A DNA stretch of 64,000 bases from an uncultured Clostridia bacterium (GTDB lineage: Bacteria; Bacillota; Clostridia; Christensenellales; UBA1242): assembly GCA_947382485.1 (NCBI GenBank), contig CANCYS010000003.1, forward strand, positions 62,001-126,000. The letters run 5' to 3'. Under the pieces are notes generated by a model. The model made no database searches, was not told the origin of the DNA, and saw nothing but the letters and a program-made list of their open reading frames with translations. This document shows, piece after piece, positions 9,366 through 18,988 of this stretch. A program made the translations under genes and the position numbers. How positions within the stretch are numbered: position 1 is the stretch's first letter; the number at the start of each line of letters is the position of its first letter.

Positions 9366-11203
9366 AAATCTTCCACCTTTTTATTTCTAAGTTTATTTGA
9401 AATTTCTTTCATTTTTTCACTAATCTCTGCTTTTTTAATATTATCAACTTCATCTTTGTATTCTATCATCAGTTCATTTAAAGTTATATCAAGATAATTT
9501 TTATAAACTTTTAAAACACAATCATCATAATATTTTTTTTCATATTGTTCATCTTCACCAGTTTGAGCCCCAAGATTAATAATCTCAACTATCATTGATT
9601 GATCTTCACTAGAATATTCTTCATACACCTTTTGAACCAAACTAGCACCATTTTCTTTCTCTTTTGCAGACATAATAATATTATAAATTTCTCTTCGCTT
9701 TCCAGAAAATAAATATGTTACATTAGTTTTAAAATGAGCATATGGTTTTTCATGTATCATAGCGTAAAGTATATATTTTTCTGCTTTTATAATAACATTA
9801 TTTGCATCTTCTTGTTCTTCTTGAACTTGTTTTGTTGTCACTTTTGAAATATTGAACATTCTATTTTTTATTTCATTTCCAATTTCATGACCAGCCAATT
9901 TTTTATCAAGTTCTCTTTTTATAAAATCCGTATTTGTTTTTGCAATTTCGCCAACCATAGGAATATATAATTCTCTTTCAACACTATTTGAAACAGAAGA
10001 CAAAATATTAATTGCCTCATTTAAATATTTAACTCTACCATCAACATTCGTCAAATCAAACTTAGATTTTGCATATTTTAGTTTAAACTCAACAAGTGGC
10101 AAAGCCTCATTTAATATTTTTTGATAACCCTCTTTACCATATGTTTTAATAACATCATCTGGATCAAATTTATCAGGAAGTTGCACAACCATAACATCAA
10201 GGCCATTATCTTTTAATATATCAAGTCCACGAAGTGTAGCGTTTTGACCTGCAGAATCACCATCATAACAAATATATACTTTATCTGCAAATCTCTTAAT
10301 AAGTTTTGCCTGAGCCTGAGTTAATGCCGTACCCATGCTTGCCACTGTCATAGTAAATCCAGCCTTATGGAGTGATATAGTATCCATATAGCCTTCAACA
10401 ACAATCACATATGGAATTGGCCCTAATTGTCTTTGTTTTTTCAAACAATTAATAGCATAAAGAGTATTTCTTTTATTAAATAATTCTGTTTCCGCAGTAT
10501 TTAAATATTTTGCAAATTCAGGATTTGGGTCTAATGTTCTACCCCCAAATGCAATTACTTGTCCATAGATATCAATTATTGGGAATATTAATCTTCCCCC
10601 AACAGGATCATAAACCTTATTATCTTTCTTTTTAATTACACCAACAGCAAGCATTTCTTCTTCTGTATAGTTTAACGATTTTAAATAATCAATTATTTCA
10701 TTAAATCCATCTGAATAGCCTATACCAAACCTTGTTGCAAGAGACTTGTCAATTTGACGCTTTTTCATATATTCAAGTGCAGGTAAAGCATTGCTTTTTG
10801 ACAAATTTTCATAATAATGTCTTGCCGCATCTTTCATAAGAGAAGTTAATCTATTTTTTCTTTTAGTTGCCAATGCTATTTCTGTTGCATTTGCACCTTC
10901 AAAAGTATTAGGAACTTCCATATTCGCCCAACCCGCAAGAGTTCTTATAGCTTCCATATATGATTGAGTTTCAATTTGCATCACAAAACTTATAACATCT
11001 CCTCCAACATGACAACCAAAACAATAAAAGAAATTATCAAATTCATTAATACATAAAGAAGGTGTTTTTTCTCCATGAAATGGACATCTACACCAAAAAT
11101 ATCTACCTTTTCTTTCCAAAGGAACATATTTTGAAACAACAGACACTAAATCATTTTTCTGGATAAGTTCTCTTTTAAAATCATCAAATATATTTTTGTC
11201 CAT
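9362..11203 (-). CDS. dnaG: DNA primase DnaG
   Basis: About 613 residues. The N-terminal zinc finger has the pattern CPFH...CFGC (CHC2). A TOPRIM domain follows with VVEGYMDT near residue 267 and the acidic YDGDSAG. The C-terminal third is the divergent helicase-interacting region. It synthesises RNA primers at the replication fork. The start is the ATG at 11203, preceded by AAGGAGG at good spacing; the frame extends 14 codons further without a better site. It is the first gene of the dnaG-sigA-trmK-zinc-ribbon operon. Confidence 0.96.
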   Translation of the reverse strand: MDKNIFDDFKRELIQKNDLVSVVSKYVPLERKGRYFWCRCPFHGEKTPSLCINEFDNFFYCFGCHVGGDVISFVMQIETQSYMEAIRTLAGWANMEVPNTFEGANATEIALATKRKNRLTSLMKDAARHYYENLSKSNALPALEYMKKRQIDKSLATRFGIGYSDGFNEIIDYLKSLNYTEEEMLAVGVIKKKDNKVYDPVGGRLIFPIIDIYGQVIAFGGRTLDPNPEFAKYLNTAETELFNKRNTLYAINCLKKQRQLGPIPYVIVVEGYMDTISLHKAGFTMTVASMGTALTQAQAKLIKRFADKVYICYDGDSAGQNATLRGLDILKDNGLDVMVVQLPDKFDPDDVIKTYGKEGYQKILNEALPLVEFKLKYAKSKFDLTNVDGRVKYLNEAINILSSVSNSVERELYIPMVGEIAKTNTDFIKRELDKKLAGHEIGNEIKNRMFNISKVTTKQVQEEQEDANNVIIKAEKYILYAMIHEKPYAHFKTNVTYLFSGKRREIYNIIMSAKEKENGASLVQKVYEEYSSEDQSMIVEIINLGAQTGEDEQYEKKYYDDCVLKVYKNYLDITLNELMIEYKDEVDNIKKAEISEKMKEISNKLRNKKVEDL

Positions 11204-11217
11204 TGTTTCCTCCTTGT

Positions 11218-11232
11218 GCATAATAATTATGC
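11218..11232. promoter_or_regulatory. Inverted repeat in the dnaG leader
   Basis: GCATAA-3 nt-TTATGC lies just upstream of the dnaG ribosome site. Another TGCAT half-site lies next to it. No clear sigma-A promoter could be assigned here. It could be an operator or an mRNA hairpin. Confidence 0.35.
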
Positions 11233-11278
11233 AAAATGCATACACTAATATAATTCGTTATAAATTATAAATTCCCTT

Positions 11279-11310
11279 TAAAAAAAGCAGAGTAATTAAA
11301 CTCTGCTTTT
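11279..11310 (-). terminator. Terminator of the LRR lipoprotein gene
   Basis: An 11-bp stem (11283-11293 with 11300-11310) with a 6-nt loop is followed on the minus strand by a run of T. Confidence 0.9.
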
Positions 11311-11325
11311 CATTATTAATTTTTA

Positions 11326-13590
11326 TCATAATTTTTTAACATTATAACCACTACCATCATAATTCAGTTCAATTAAAAAACAATAATTAGAGCTGTTATG
11401 TTCAACATTAACAAACCAATAATAAATTTCAGAATCTAAAAGTGTATTAACAAAATACTCACTCAATTCAATAGTCACACTTTCATAGCTATTGATAATG
11501 TTGAAATCTATATCTTTTTGTGCATCAAATTTAAAATATATACTAGTATAACAATTTGAATAAACTTCTATATTTGGAGAATCTGACAAAACTATAAAAT
11601 TGGTGTTATCAAATGAGCCTTTATTAATTATCACATTACTGTTTTCATTGTTTATATATAACACTTTTAAATTTTCAACTGAATTAAATGCATCATATTC
11701 AATTTTAGATATTGTGTTTACTGCATGATATTCTTCAATTTCACTTGCATATGGATATGAATATAAAGTATCAACAATTCCATTAGCAAAAAGATATAAA
11801 ACGCCATATGAATCAACATAAATATAATTGGAACCTTCCCCAATAATATCAAATTTCTTTATATTTGCATTCGAAAATACTGATTTCCCTAAATTTGTAA
11901 TAGTATTTGGCAAAGCAAAACTTTCAATTGTGTTTGAGTTTTTAGATAATCCAAAAAAAGCATATCTTCCAATTTCAGTCAAATGTGAACAATTTTCTAA
12001 ATTAATTACACTTAAATTTTCGCATCCATAAAAAGCATAATCCGAAATTTTATTTAATTTCGAATTAGATCCAAAATTTACTTCATTAATATTTTTATTA
12101 TTGTAAAATGCATATCTATCAATATTTTCCAAATTAGATGGCAAAGAAATCTTTTTTACTGATGTATTGTAAGTAAATGAATAAGATGAAATTTTAATAA
12201 CATTTTCAGGTACAATAACTTGCTCTCCCACACCACTTGGAACAACAAGTAGCACATTATTTCTAATAAGCATTTCATTATTTGTTTTCATCCAAGCAGT
12301 TTCCGCAAGAGCAGAACAATTAAAGTTTATGATGTTAGAGTTTTGAGAAATTTGAAAGTCATTCAAATTGGTACAGTTATAAAAACAATTACCTTCAATA
12401 GACTCAACCGAATCACTAATAACAACCTTATTCAGTCTAACAAAATTTTCAAAATAATTTGCTGGTATTTTAATTACACCATCAGCAAAAGTAATTTCTC
12501 TAAGCACATTTTCTAAATTTCCGAATCTATCAACAAACTTTTCTCCATCATTAACTTGATAGCAAAAATTATTATAAATTGTAATTTTTTGCAAATTTAA
12601 ACAATTATTAAACACTTTAAGACCCAAATTTAAAATATTATTAGGCAAGTCTAAATTTGTTAAAGTCATACATCCATCAAAAGCGAAATCATTAATTTGA
12701 TTCAAATTTTGTGAATTTAAAAATGATAAATCTGAAAGCCCTACACAATTTTTAAAAGCATATGAACCAATTGATGTTACAGAATTAGATAATTCAATCT
12801 TAGTTAAATTTTTGCAATCTGCAAACATATAATCACTTAATGTTGTAATATTATTACCTATCTTTACACTTTCTAATTTTGAATTTGCAAACGCATAATC
12901 AGATACACTAGTAACTCTTGACACATCAAAATTTTTCAATGATGAACCAGAAAAAGCATTACTACCCACTGAAAAATCTTCAATAGAAGGAGAAATTAAA
13001 ACATTCTTTAAATTGATATTATTTTCAAATGCCTTATCTTTTATACCAATAATTTTATAAACAATATCATTACTAGTATATATGCTCGGAATAATAATTG
13101 TTTCAGTTTGTCCATTACAACCAGAAATATAAGCAACATCATCTTTTACATCAAATTTTAAGCCATCTGTATAATATGATACTAACATATCATCGTCTTT
13201 CCACTTTGCATAAACTGAAACATTTTTATCATTAACACCATTTATAACACCATTTGGTATCTCTTTATTATTATTGGTATAAAACCACCCTTCAAAATAC
13301 TCATCAAGATTTGTATTTTTAAAACTAGGAAGAGCATACCCAGTCGTTTTTTCACCTGTATCAGTATAATTTTTAAACAAAGTAGAATATTGACTTGGCA
13401 AATTAAAATCCACATTTATTGTATATTTAGAAGATGTTTCATCTCCCCCAGGATTATCAGGTCCTGGAGCAGGGTCAACTGGATTACTAGGATTTTCCCC
13501 TTGTGGTTTTTTCTTTTTACATGCAGAAAAACTAAACATTAGAGGAATTATAAGTAAGCACATAAAAAAACTCTTTAAAAACTTTTTCAC
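11326..13590 (-). CDS. Lipoprotein with InlB-like module and BspA-type leucine-rich repeats
   Basis: 754 residues. The signal peptide ends in a lipobox FSAC (Cys about 23), followed by KKKK and a Pro/Gly/Asp-rich linker. Residues about 55-135 form one InlB-type beta module (YFEGWFY...VYAKW). Residues about 145-640 hold many LRR_5 (BspA/TpLRR) repeats with the core I...AF..C..L. Such proteins are surface-exposed and often bind host or matrix proteins. That function is a family inference. The start is GTG, with GGAGG 6 nt upstream. The gene is monocistronic, with a strong promoter and its own terminator. Confidence 0.85.
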   Translation of the reverse strand: MKKFLKSFFMCLLIIPLMFSFSACKKKKPQGENPSNPVDPAPGPDNPGGDETSSKYTINVDFNLPSQYSTLFKNYTDTGEKTTGYALPSFKNTNLDEYFEGWFYTNNNKEIPNGVINGVNDKNVSVYAKWKDDDMLVSYYTDGLKFDVKDDVAYISGCNGQTETIIIPSIYTSNDIVYKIIGIKDKAFENNINLKNVLISPSIEDFSVGSNAFSGSSLKNFDVSRVTSVSDYAFANSKLESVKIGNNITTLSDYMFADCKNLTKIELSNSVTSIGSYAFKNCVGLSDLSFLNSQNLNQINDFAFDGCMTLTNLDLPNNILNLGLKVFNNCLNLQKITIYNNFCYQVNDGEKFVDRFGNLENVLREITFADGVIKIPANYFENFVRLNKVVISDSVESIEGNCFYNCTNLNDFQISQNSNIINFNCSALAETAWMKTNNEMLIRNNVLLVVPSGVGEQVIVPENVIKISSYSFTYNTSVKKISLPSNLENIDRYAFYNNKNINEVNFGSNSKLNKISDYAFYGCENLSVINLENCSHLTEIGRYAFFGLSKNSNTIESFALPNTITNLGKSVFSNANIKKFDIIGEGSNYIYVDSYGVLYLFANGIVDTLYSYPYASEIEEYHAVNTISKIEYDAFNSVENLKVLYINNENSNVIINKGSFDNTNFIVLSDSPNIEVYSNCYTSIYFKFDAQKDIDFNIINSYESVTIELSEYFVNTLLDSEIYYWFVNVEHNSSNYCFLIELNYDGSGYNVKKL

Positions 13591-13622
13591 AATATCCCTC
13601 CAATATAATTTTATATATTATA

Positions 13623-13652
13623 ATTATAATTTTTTTTGTAAATTATTGTCAA
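13623..13652 (-). promoter_or_regulatory. Sigma-A promoter of the LRR lipoprotein gene
   Basis: A perfect TTGACA (13647-13652), an 18-nt spacer, and a perfect TATAAT (13623-13628). The start codon is about 30 nt downstream. Confidence 0.85.
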
Positions 13653-13707
13653 ACATTTACAGCATATATACAGTTGTTTTTAAAGCACTACAACATTTAT
13701 ATTTTTC

Positions 13708-13732
13708 GCAAAAAACACATCAAATATGTGTT
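13708..13732 (-). terminator. Second terminator downstream of ppdK
   Basis: A 7-bp stem AACACAT/ATGTGTT with a 5-nt loop is followed on the minus strand by TTTTTTGC. It backs up the stronger hairpin at 13781-13810. Confidence 0.5.
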
Positions 13733-13780
13733 AATATAATATTTAAAATTTAGAAAATTTCAAAACATCAATAAAAAATA

Positions 13781-13810
13781 AAAAAAATCTAGGCATGCCT
13801 AGATTTTTTT
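13781..13810. terminator. Palindromic terminator downstream of ppdK
   Basis: A near-perfect palindrome centred on GGCATGCC is flanked by A and T runs, so it can act in both directions. It lies 13 nt past the ppdK stop. Confidence 0.85.
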
Positions 13811-13822
13811 TATTAATAATAA

Positions 13823-16489
13823 TTAACTTCTTGGGTATTTAATATTTGCTTGTGCAGCAGCAAGTCTTGCAATAGGAACTCTAAATGGTGAGCAAGAAAC
13901 ATAAGTAAGACCAACTTTATGGCAGAACTCAATTGTTGAAGGATCACCACCATGTTCACCACAAATACCAAGTTTAATATTTGGACGAGTAGATTTACCA
14001 AGATCAACTGCCATCTTAACAAGTTTGCCTACACCAACTTGGTCAAGTTTAGCAAATGGATCAAATTCATAAATCTTTGTTTCATAATATGAATGTAAGA
14101 ACTTACCAGCATCATCTCTTGAAAAACCAAATGTCATTTGAGTAAGGTCATTTGTTCCAAATGAGAAGAATTCAGCTTCTTTTGCAATTTCATCAGCAGT
14201 AAGAGCTGCTCTTGGAATTTCAATCATTGTACCAACCATGTATGGGAATTGTTCTTTTGTTAATTTATTTTCAGCAAGAACTGCTTCGGCTGTATTAACT
14301 ACAACATCTTTAACATATTTAAGTTCTTTAATTTCACCAACAAGTGGAATCATAATTTCTGGAACAATCTTCCAATCTTTATGATTTTTAGAAACATTGA
14401 TTGCAGCTTGCATAACTGCTCTTGTTTGCATTTCAGCAATTTCAGGATATGTAACTGCTAAACGGCATCCTCTATGACCCATCATTGGGTTAAATTCTTT
14501 AAGAGATTCAATTAAACTCTTAATTTGTTCAACTGACTTACCTTGTGTTTTTGCTAAAAGTTCAATATCTTTTTCATCTGTTGGAACAAATTCATGAAGT
14601 GGCGGATCAAGGAATCTGATAGTAACATCTTTTCCTTCCATTGCTTCATATAATCCTTCAAAGTCAGATTGTTGCATTGGAAGAAGTTTAGAAAGTGCAG
14701 CTTTTCTTTGTTCAACTGTATCTGAACAAATCATTTCACGGAATGCTGGAATTCTATCTTCTTTAAAGAACATATGTTCTGTTCTACAAAGACCAATACC
14801 TTCTGCACCAAATGATGAAGCTTGTTTAGCATCTTTTGGAGAATCTGCATTAGTTCTAACTTTAAGTGCTTTATATTTATCTGTCCAAGCCATAATTCTG
14901 CCAAAATAGCCAGAGTTAACATCAGCTGGAACTGTTTTGATTTCTTCTGCATAAATCTTTCCAGTTGAACCGTCAAGACTCATCCAATCACCTTCATGGA
15001 ATGTTACACCATTAATTGTAATAACTTTCTTATCTTCATCAATAGTAACATCATTACCATTTCCGCAACCAGATACACAGCATGTTCCCATACCACGAGC
15101 AACAACGGCAGCGTGAGATGTCATACCACCACGAACAGTCAAAATACCTTGTGAATATTGCATACCAACGATATCTTCTGGTGATGTTTCAAGACGAACG
15201 AGAACAACTCTCTTTTCACCTTTTTCTTTAACCCATTCAACAACATCTTCTGCTGTGAAAACAACCTTACCAGCAGCAGCACCAGGAGATGCATTAAGAC
15301 CAGTTGCAATTTCTTTTGCTTGTTTCAATGCAGCACCATCAAATTGTGGGTGTAATAATTGATCAAGTGATTTTGGATCAATCATAAGAACTGCTTGTTT
15401 TTCATCAATCATACCTTCATCAACAAGATCACATGCAATTCTGAGTGCAGCAGCTGCTGTTCTCTTACCATTTCTTGTTTGAAGCATATAAAGTTTACCT
15501 TCTTGAACAGTAAATTCCATATCTTGCATATCATGGAAATGATTTTCAAGATCTGTTGCAGTTTTAAGTAATTGTTCGTATACAGCTGGATTATGTTCTT
15601 TAAGTGAAGTTTCAACTTTTTCAGGAGTTCTAACACCTGCAACAACGTCTTCACCTTGTGCATTCATTAAATATTCACCCATAAGTCCTGGTTCACCAGT
15701 TGCTGGGTTTCTAGAAAAGGCAACACCTGTTCCTGATGTTTCACCCATGTTACCAAACACCATTGTTTGAACGTTAACAGCAGTTCCCCATGAATAAGGA
15801 ATATCATTCATTTGTCTGTAAACATTAGCTCTTGGGTTATCCCATGATCTAAATACTGCTTTTATAGCACCCATAAGTTGTTCTTTTGCATCTTGTGGGA
15901 AATCACTTCCAATAGCTGCTTTATATGTAGCTTTAAAGTCTGCTACTAATTCTTTCAAATCATCAACAGTGAGTTCAACATCAAGTTTAACTCCTCTTTT
16001 CTTTTTAAGAGCGTCAATCTTAGCTTCAAATTCTTTTTTTGAAACTTCCATAACAACGTCTGAATACATTTGAATGAATCTTCTATATGAATCATAAGCA
16101 AATCTTGGATTATTTGTTTTCTTAGCAAAACCTTCAACAGAAATGTCATTTAAACCAAGGTTCAAAATTGTATCCATCATACCAGGCATTGATGCTCTTG
16201 CACCAGATCTAACAGAAACAAGAAGTGGTTCAACTGGATCACCGAATTTCTTTCCATTGTCTTTTTCAAGCCAAACTATGTGCTCCTCAATTTGTTTTTG
16301 AATTTCATCATTAATTTCTCTACCATCTTCATAATACTTTGTACAAGCTTCGGTAGAAACTGTGAAACCATTAGGAACTGGAAAACCAAGTCTTGCCATT
16401 TCAGCAAGGTTAGCACCCTTACCACCTAAAATTTCACGCATGTCTTTGTTGCCTTCTGCAAACTTATAAACATATTTTTTTGTAGGCAT
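13823..16489 (-). CDS. ppdK: Pyruvate, phosphate dikinase
   Basis: 888 residues, the usual length. The N-terminal ATP-binding domain begins with GGKGANLAEMARLGFPVP. The swivelling phosphohistidine domain has GGMTSHAAVVARGMG with the catalytic His near 459. The C-terminal PEP/pyruvate barrel has GLCRTEHMFF and GICGEHGGDP. It interconverts pyruvate, ATP and Pi with PEP, AMP and PPi in the cytoplasm and is typical of anaerobes using PPi-linked glycolysis. The start is the ATG at 16489, preceded by AGGAG. Upstream codons in the same frame run into the leader hairpin and are not likely coding. Confidence 0.97.
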   Translation of the reverse strand: MPTKKYVYKFAEGNKDMREILGGKGANLAEMARLGFPVPNGFTVSTEACTKYYEDGREINDEIQKQIEEHIVWLEKDNGKKFGDPVEPLLVSVRSGARASMPGMMDTILNLGLNDISVEGFAKKTNNPRFAYDSYRRFIQMYSDVVMEVSKKEFEAKIDALKKKRGVKLDVELTVDDLKELVADFKATYKAAIGSDFPQDAKEQLMGAIKAVFRSWDNPRANVYRQMNDIPYSWGTAVNVQTMVFGNMGETSGTGVAFSRNPATGEPGLMGEYLMNAQGEDVVAGVRTPEKVETSLKEHNPAVYEQLLKTATDLENHFHDMQDMEFTVQEGKLYMLQTRNGKRTAAAALRIACDLVDEGMIDEKQAVLMIDPKSLDQLLHPQFDGAALKQAKEIATGLNASPGAAAGKVVFTAEDVVEWVKEKGEKRVVLVRLETSPEDIVGMQYSQGILTVRGGMTSHAAVVARGMGTCCVSGCGNGNDVTIDEDKKVITINGVTFHEGDWMSLDGSTGKIYAEEIKTVPADVNSGYFGRIMAWTDKYKALKVRTNADSPKDAKQASSFGAEGIGLCRTEHMFFKEDRIPAFREMICSDTVEQRKAALSKLLPMQQSDFEGLYEAMEGKDVTIRFLDPPLHEFVPTDEKDIELLAKTQGKSVEQIKSLIESLKEFNPMMGHRGCRLAVTYPEIAEMQTRAVMQAAINVSKNHKDWKIVPEIMIPLVGEIKELKYVKDVVVNTAEAVLAENKLTKEQFPYMVGTMIEIPRAALTADEIAKEAEFFSFGTNDLTQMTFGFSRDDAGKFLHSYYETKIYEFDPFAKLDQVGVGKLVKMAVDLGKSTRPNIKLGICGEHGGDPSTIEFCHKVGLTYVSCSPFRVPIARLAAAQANIKYPRS

Positions 16490-16521
16490 ATAAAAATATC
16501 TCCTTGTGTAAAATATTGCTC

Positions 16522-16539
16522 GGTGCAACTTTTTGCACC
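16522..16539 (-). promoter_or_regulatory. Stem-loop in the ppdK 5' leader
   Basis: A perfect 7-bp inverted repeat GGTGCAA/TTGCACC with a 4-nt loop begins about 5 nt after the predicted transcription start. No U-run follows, so it is not a terminator. It may stabilise the mRNA or be an operator. Confidence 0.5.
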
Positions 16540-16550
16540 TGCCAATTAAG

Positions 16551-16579
16551 ATTATAACAAAGCAAAAAAAAATAGGCAA
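16551..16579 (-). promoter_or_regulatory. Sigma-A promoter of ppdK, nested in the recO terminator
   Basis: TTGCCT (16574-16579), a 17-nt spacer and a perfect TATAAT (16551-16556). The -35 box is the descending arm of the recO terminator, and its U-tract forms the spacer. Confidence 0.65.
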
Positions 16580-16594
16580 CACTTTTAATTGCCT
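16565..16594 (-). terminator. Terminator of the ybeY-era-yqzL-recO operon
   Basis: Stem AGGCAA/TTGCCT (16589-16594 with 16574-16579), a 9-nt loop, then a run of nine T on the minus strand. Confidence 0.75.
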
Positions 16595-16627
16595 TTTTTA
16601 TTTAAATTCTAATATGAACAATTAAAA

Positions 16628-17365
16628 TTAAATAAATTGTTTTATTGTTTCAATATCTTCATCGGTTAAAAGTTTAAAATCCTTACATAAAAGACTTATT
16701 ATTGAAATCATATCATTTCTAGACAAAAATTTTAAATTATTTAAATCTTCCAAATTTGTCATATCAATATTTTTGAGAATTGCCTGTTCATTAATTGAAA
16801 GTTCCAAATAAGGATTTTTATTTAAACATTTCCCACATAACAAACCATTAAAATCATATGAAAATGCAAAACTATTTTTATTTAATAATTCTCCACAACA
16901 AGCACAATTTTTAAGTTCCAATTTAAAGCCTAAAAATTTCAACGATTCCAACATAAATTTTATAAACACATACATTGAAGACACTTGATTATAGCAAACA
17001 TTTTTGAGTGAATTTACTAAAAGTATAAATAAATTATTTTGTGGATCATTTTCCTTAACTGTCTTTTCACAAACTTCTAAACAACCAAGCATAAAAATAT
17101 AATTATCAAAATCAATAGTAATATTAAAAAATTGATCTATGCTTGTTGCATTAATAACTGTATAAAAATCATTTTTCTTAATAAGCAAAAATTCAATAAA
17201 AGCAAAAGGTTGAACAGCAAAAGCAAGTTTTGCTTTGTCTTTTTTCACACCACGAACTCTTGCTTTAATAAGACCAAAATCACTAGAAAAGATAGTAACT
17301 ATTTTGTCACTATCTTTATAATCTGTCGCTTTAATAACAATACCCTTAGTTTTAATTTCTTCCAT
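16628..17365 (-). CDS. recO: DNA repair protein RecO
   Basis: 245 residues. The N-terminal OB fold begins with the family opening KTKGIVIKATDYKDSDKIVTIFS. A helical C-terminal domain has a C4 zinc site, CACCGELL...CGKCL. RecO loads RecA on gaps with RecF and RecR and anneals ssDNA. It lies after era and yqzL, as in Bacillus and Clostridium. The ribosome site is weak, and the gene may rely on coupling to yqzL 14 nt upstream. Confidence 0.92.
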   Translation of the reverse strand: MEEIKTKGIVIKATDYKDSDKIVTIFSSDFGLIKARVRGVKKDKAKLAFAVQPFAFIEFLLIKKNDFYTVINATSIDQFFNITIDFDNYIFMLGCLEVCEKTVKENDPQNNLFILLVNSLKNVCYNQVSSMYVFIKFMLESLKFLGFKLELKNCACCGELLNKNSFAFSYDFNGLLCGKCLNKNPYLELSINEQAILKNIDMTNLEDLNNLKFLSRNDMISIISLLCKDFKLLTDEDIETIKQFI

Positions 17366-17379
17366 AGTAAACTTTATTT

Positions 17380-17535
17380 TTACATACCCATTTGATTATT
17401 TTCATTCTGCATATTATTTTCTTTTTCAAGATTTTTAAAACCTGTCATCATATTATGGTATTTAATTTCTCCTGTTTTGCGAAATAAATCCTCACAAATC
17501 TTTGCACCTTTTTGGTATTTATTATTTTCACTCAT
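17380..17535 (-). CDS. yqzL: YqzL-family small protein
   Basis: 51 residues. The start ATG has a strong AAGGAG 7 nt upstream, and the stop lies 14 nt before recO. The segment LFRKTGEIKYHNMM resembles the FxxTGxIxxY core of YqzL, a small protein of unknown function always found between era and recO in Firmicutes. The C-terminus is Asn- and Met-rich and not conserved. The identification rests on position plus the short core motif. Confidence 0.65.
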   Translation of the reverse strand: MSENNKYQKGAKICEDLFRKTGEIKYHNMMTGFKNLEKENNMQNENNQMGM

Positions 17536-17600
17536 AAAGTTATCTCCTTCGTAAATTAATAATTAACAAAAAACGCAAAAGTATTCACATTTTATTAAAA

Positions 17601-18491
17601 TTATATATCTTTTTTTGAAAAACCAAGTTCATTTAATATGGAAACATCATCTTTCCAATCTTTTCTAACCTTAACAAAAAGTTCAAGCATAACTTTTCTA
17701 TCAAAAAATTTTTCTATTTCTTCCCTTGCACTAGTACCAATTTTTTTGAGCATTGAACCATTTGTCCCAATAATAATTTGCTTATGTCTTTGACTTTCTG
17801 TAATCATATTTGCATCAATCTTTATTGTCTTACCCGATTCATCAAATTTTGTAATATCAATTGCAAGTCCATGAGGAATTTCTTCTTGTAAAAATAATAA
17901 TGCTTTTTGTCTGATAATTTCTGAACAAATAAACCTAGTTGACTTGTCTGTATATTCATCAATAGGATAATAAGGATCACCCTCTGGTAAACATTCAATA
18001 AGTTCACTTTCCAACTCATCAATATTTTGATTTTTTAATGCAGATGTTGTAATGAATTTTTTTACAAAACTATACTCATTCAATTTAGATAATTTTGGAT
18101 ATAATTTTTCAAAATTAGTAAGTTCAATTTTATTAACAACAACAAATACAGGACAGTTAACATTTTTATATCTCTCAATAATTTTATAATCTTCTGTATT
18201 AATTTTTGTTGCATCTAAAACAACTAAGATAGCATCAACATCAACTGTTGCTTTATCTGTAACCGCTGACATATATTCACCTAATTTTGTTTTTGTATGT
18301 TGAACACCAGGAGTATCAACAAAAATCATTTGATAATCCTTCTCATTTTTTATTCCAAAAATTTTATTTCTTGTCGTTTGTGCCTTTGGACTAGTTATAG
18401 AAACCAATTCACCAACCAACCTATTTACCAAACTGCTTTTACCAACATTAGGTTTACCAATAACAGCAACAAATCCAGATTTAAATTTCAT
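17601..18491 (-). CDS. era: GTPase Era
   Basis: 296 residues. The N-terminal GTPase domain has G1 GKPNVGKS (about 12-19), G3 DTPG and G4 NKIE. The C-terminal KH domain has GTNGSMLKKIG. Era binds the 3' end of 16S rRNA and helps 30S assembly. AGGTG precedes the ATG. The upstream ybeY stop is 8 nt away, so the two genes are probably cotranscribed and work in the same pathway. Confidence 0.97.
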   Translation of the reverse strand: MKFKSGFVAVIGKPNVGKSSLVNRLVGELVSITSPKAQTTRNKIFGIKNEKDYQMIFVDTPGVQHTKTKLGEYMSAVTDKATVDVDAILVVLDATKINTEDYKIIERYKNVNCPVFVVVNKIELTNFEKLYPKLSKLNEYSFVKKFITTSALKNQNIDELESELIECLPEGDPYYPIDEYTDKSTRFICSEIIRQKALLFLQEEIPHGLAIDITKFDESGKTIKIDANMITESQRHKQIIIGTNGSMLKKIGTSAREEIEKFFDRKVMLELFVKVRKDWKDDVSILNELGFSKKDI

Positions 18492-18499
18492 AATTACAC

Positions 18500-18982
18500 C
18501 TACACTTTTATTATTCTACTCAATTCACATTCCTCAACATTCATTATGCTATAATCTTCATCACTAATATGATCATATCCCATCAAATGTAACATACTAT
18601 GAATTACAAGTTTTTTTATTTCACTTTCAATTGTCACACCAAACTCTTTTGCTTGTTCACGTGCTCTTTTAATGCAAATCGCCATATCACCAAAATGAAT
18701 ATTTCCATTTTCAACTAAAAGCATATTTGCCTCATTAGAATCAATATCAAAAACATCACCTGCTTTTAGTGTTGTTGATGGAAAAGATAAAACATCTGTA
18801 ATTTTATCAATCCCTCTATAATCTTTGTTCAATCTTTGAATCTTATTTTCAGAAACAAAAAAAATTACAACTTCAAGAATATCTGGTTGTTTCATATATT
18901 TAATAGTTTGCATGGCAACTTCTTTTGCTAACGTTTTTATTTTAACAGAAGTATGTCCAAAAACTTCAATTACACTTTTCAT
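18500..18982 (-). CDS. ybeY: Endoribonuclease YbeY
   Basis: 160 residues. The metal site HSMLHLMGYDH near residues 127-137 and the preceding GDMAICIKRA define the UPF0054/YbeY family, a zinc RNase for 16S rRNA maturation and ribosome quality control. There is no Shine-Dalgarno site before the ATG. A perfect TATAAT ends 6 nt upstream, so the mRNA may start at the initiation codon. It is the first gene of the ybeY-era-yqzL-recO operon. Confidence 0.93.
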   Translation of the reverse strand: MKSVIEVFGHTSVKIKTLAKEVAMQTIKYMKQPDILEVVIFFVSENKIQRLNKDYRGIDKITDVLSFPSTTLKAGDVFDIDSNEANMLLVENGNIHFGDMAICIKRAREQAKEFGVTIESEIKKLVIHSMLHLMGYDHISDEDYSIMNVEECELSRIIKV

Positions 18983-18988
18983 ACTTAA

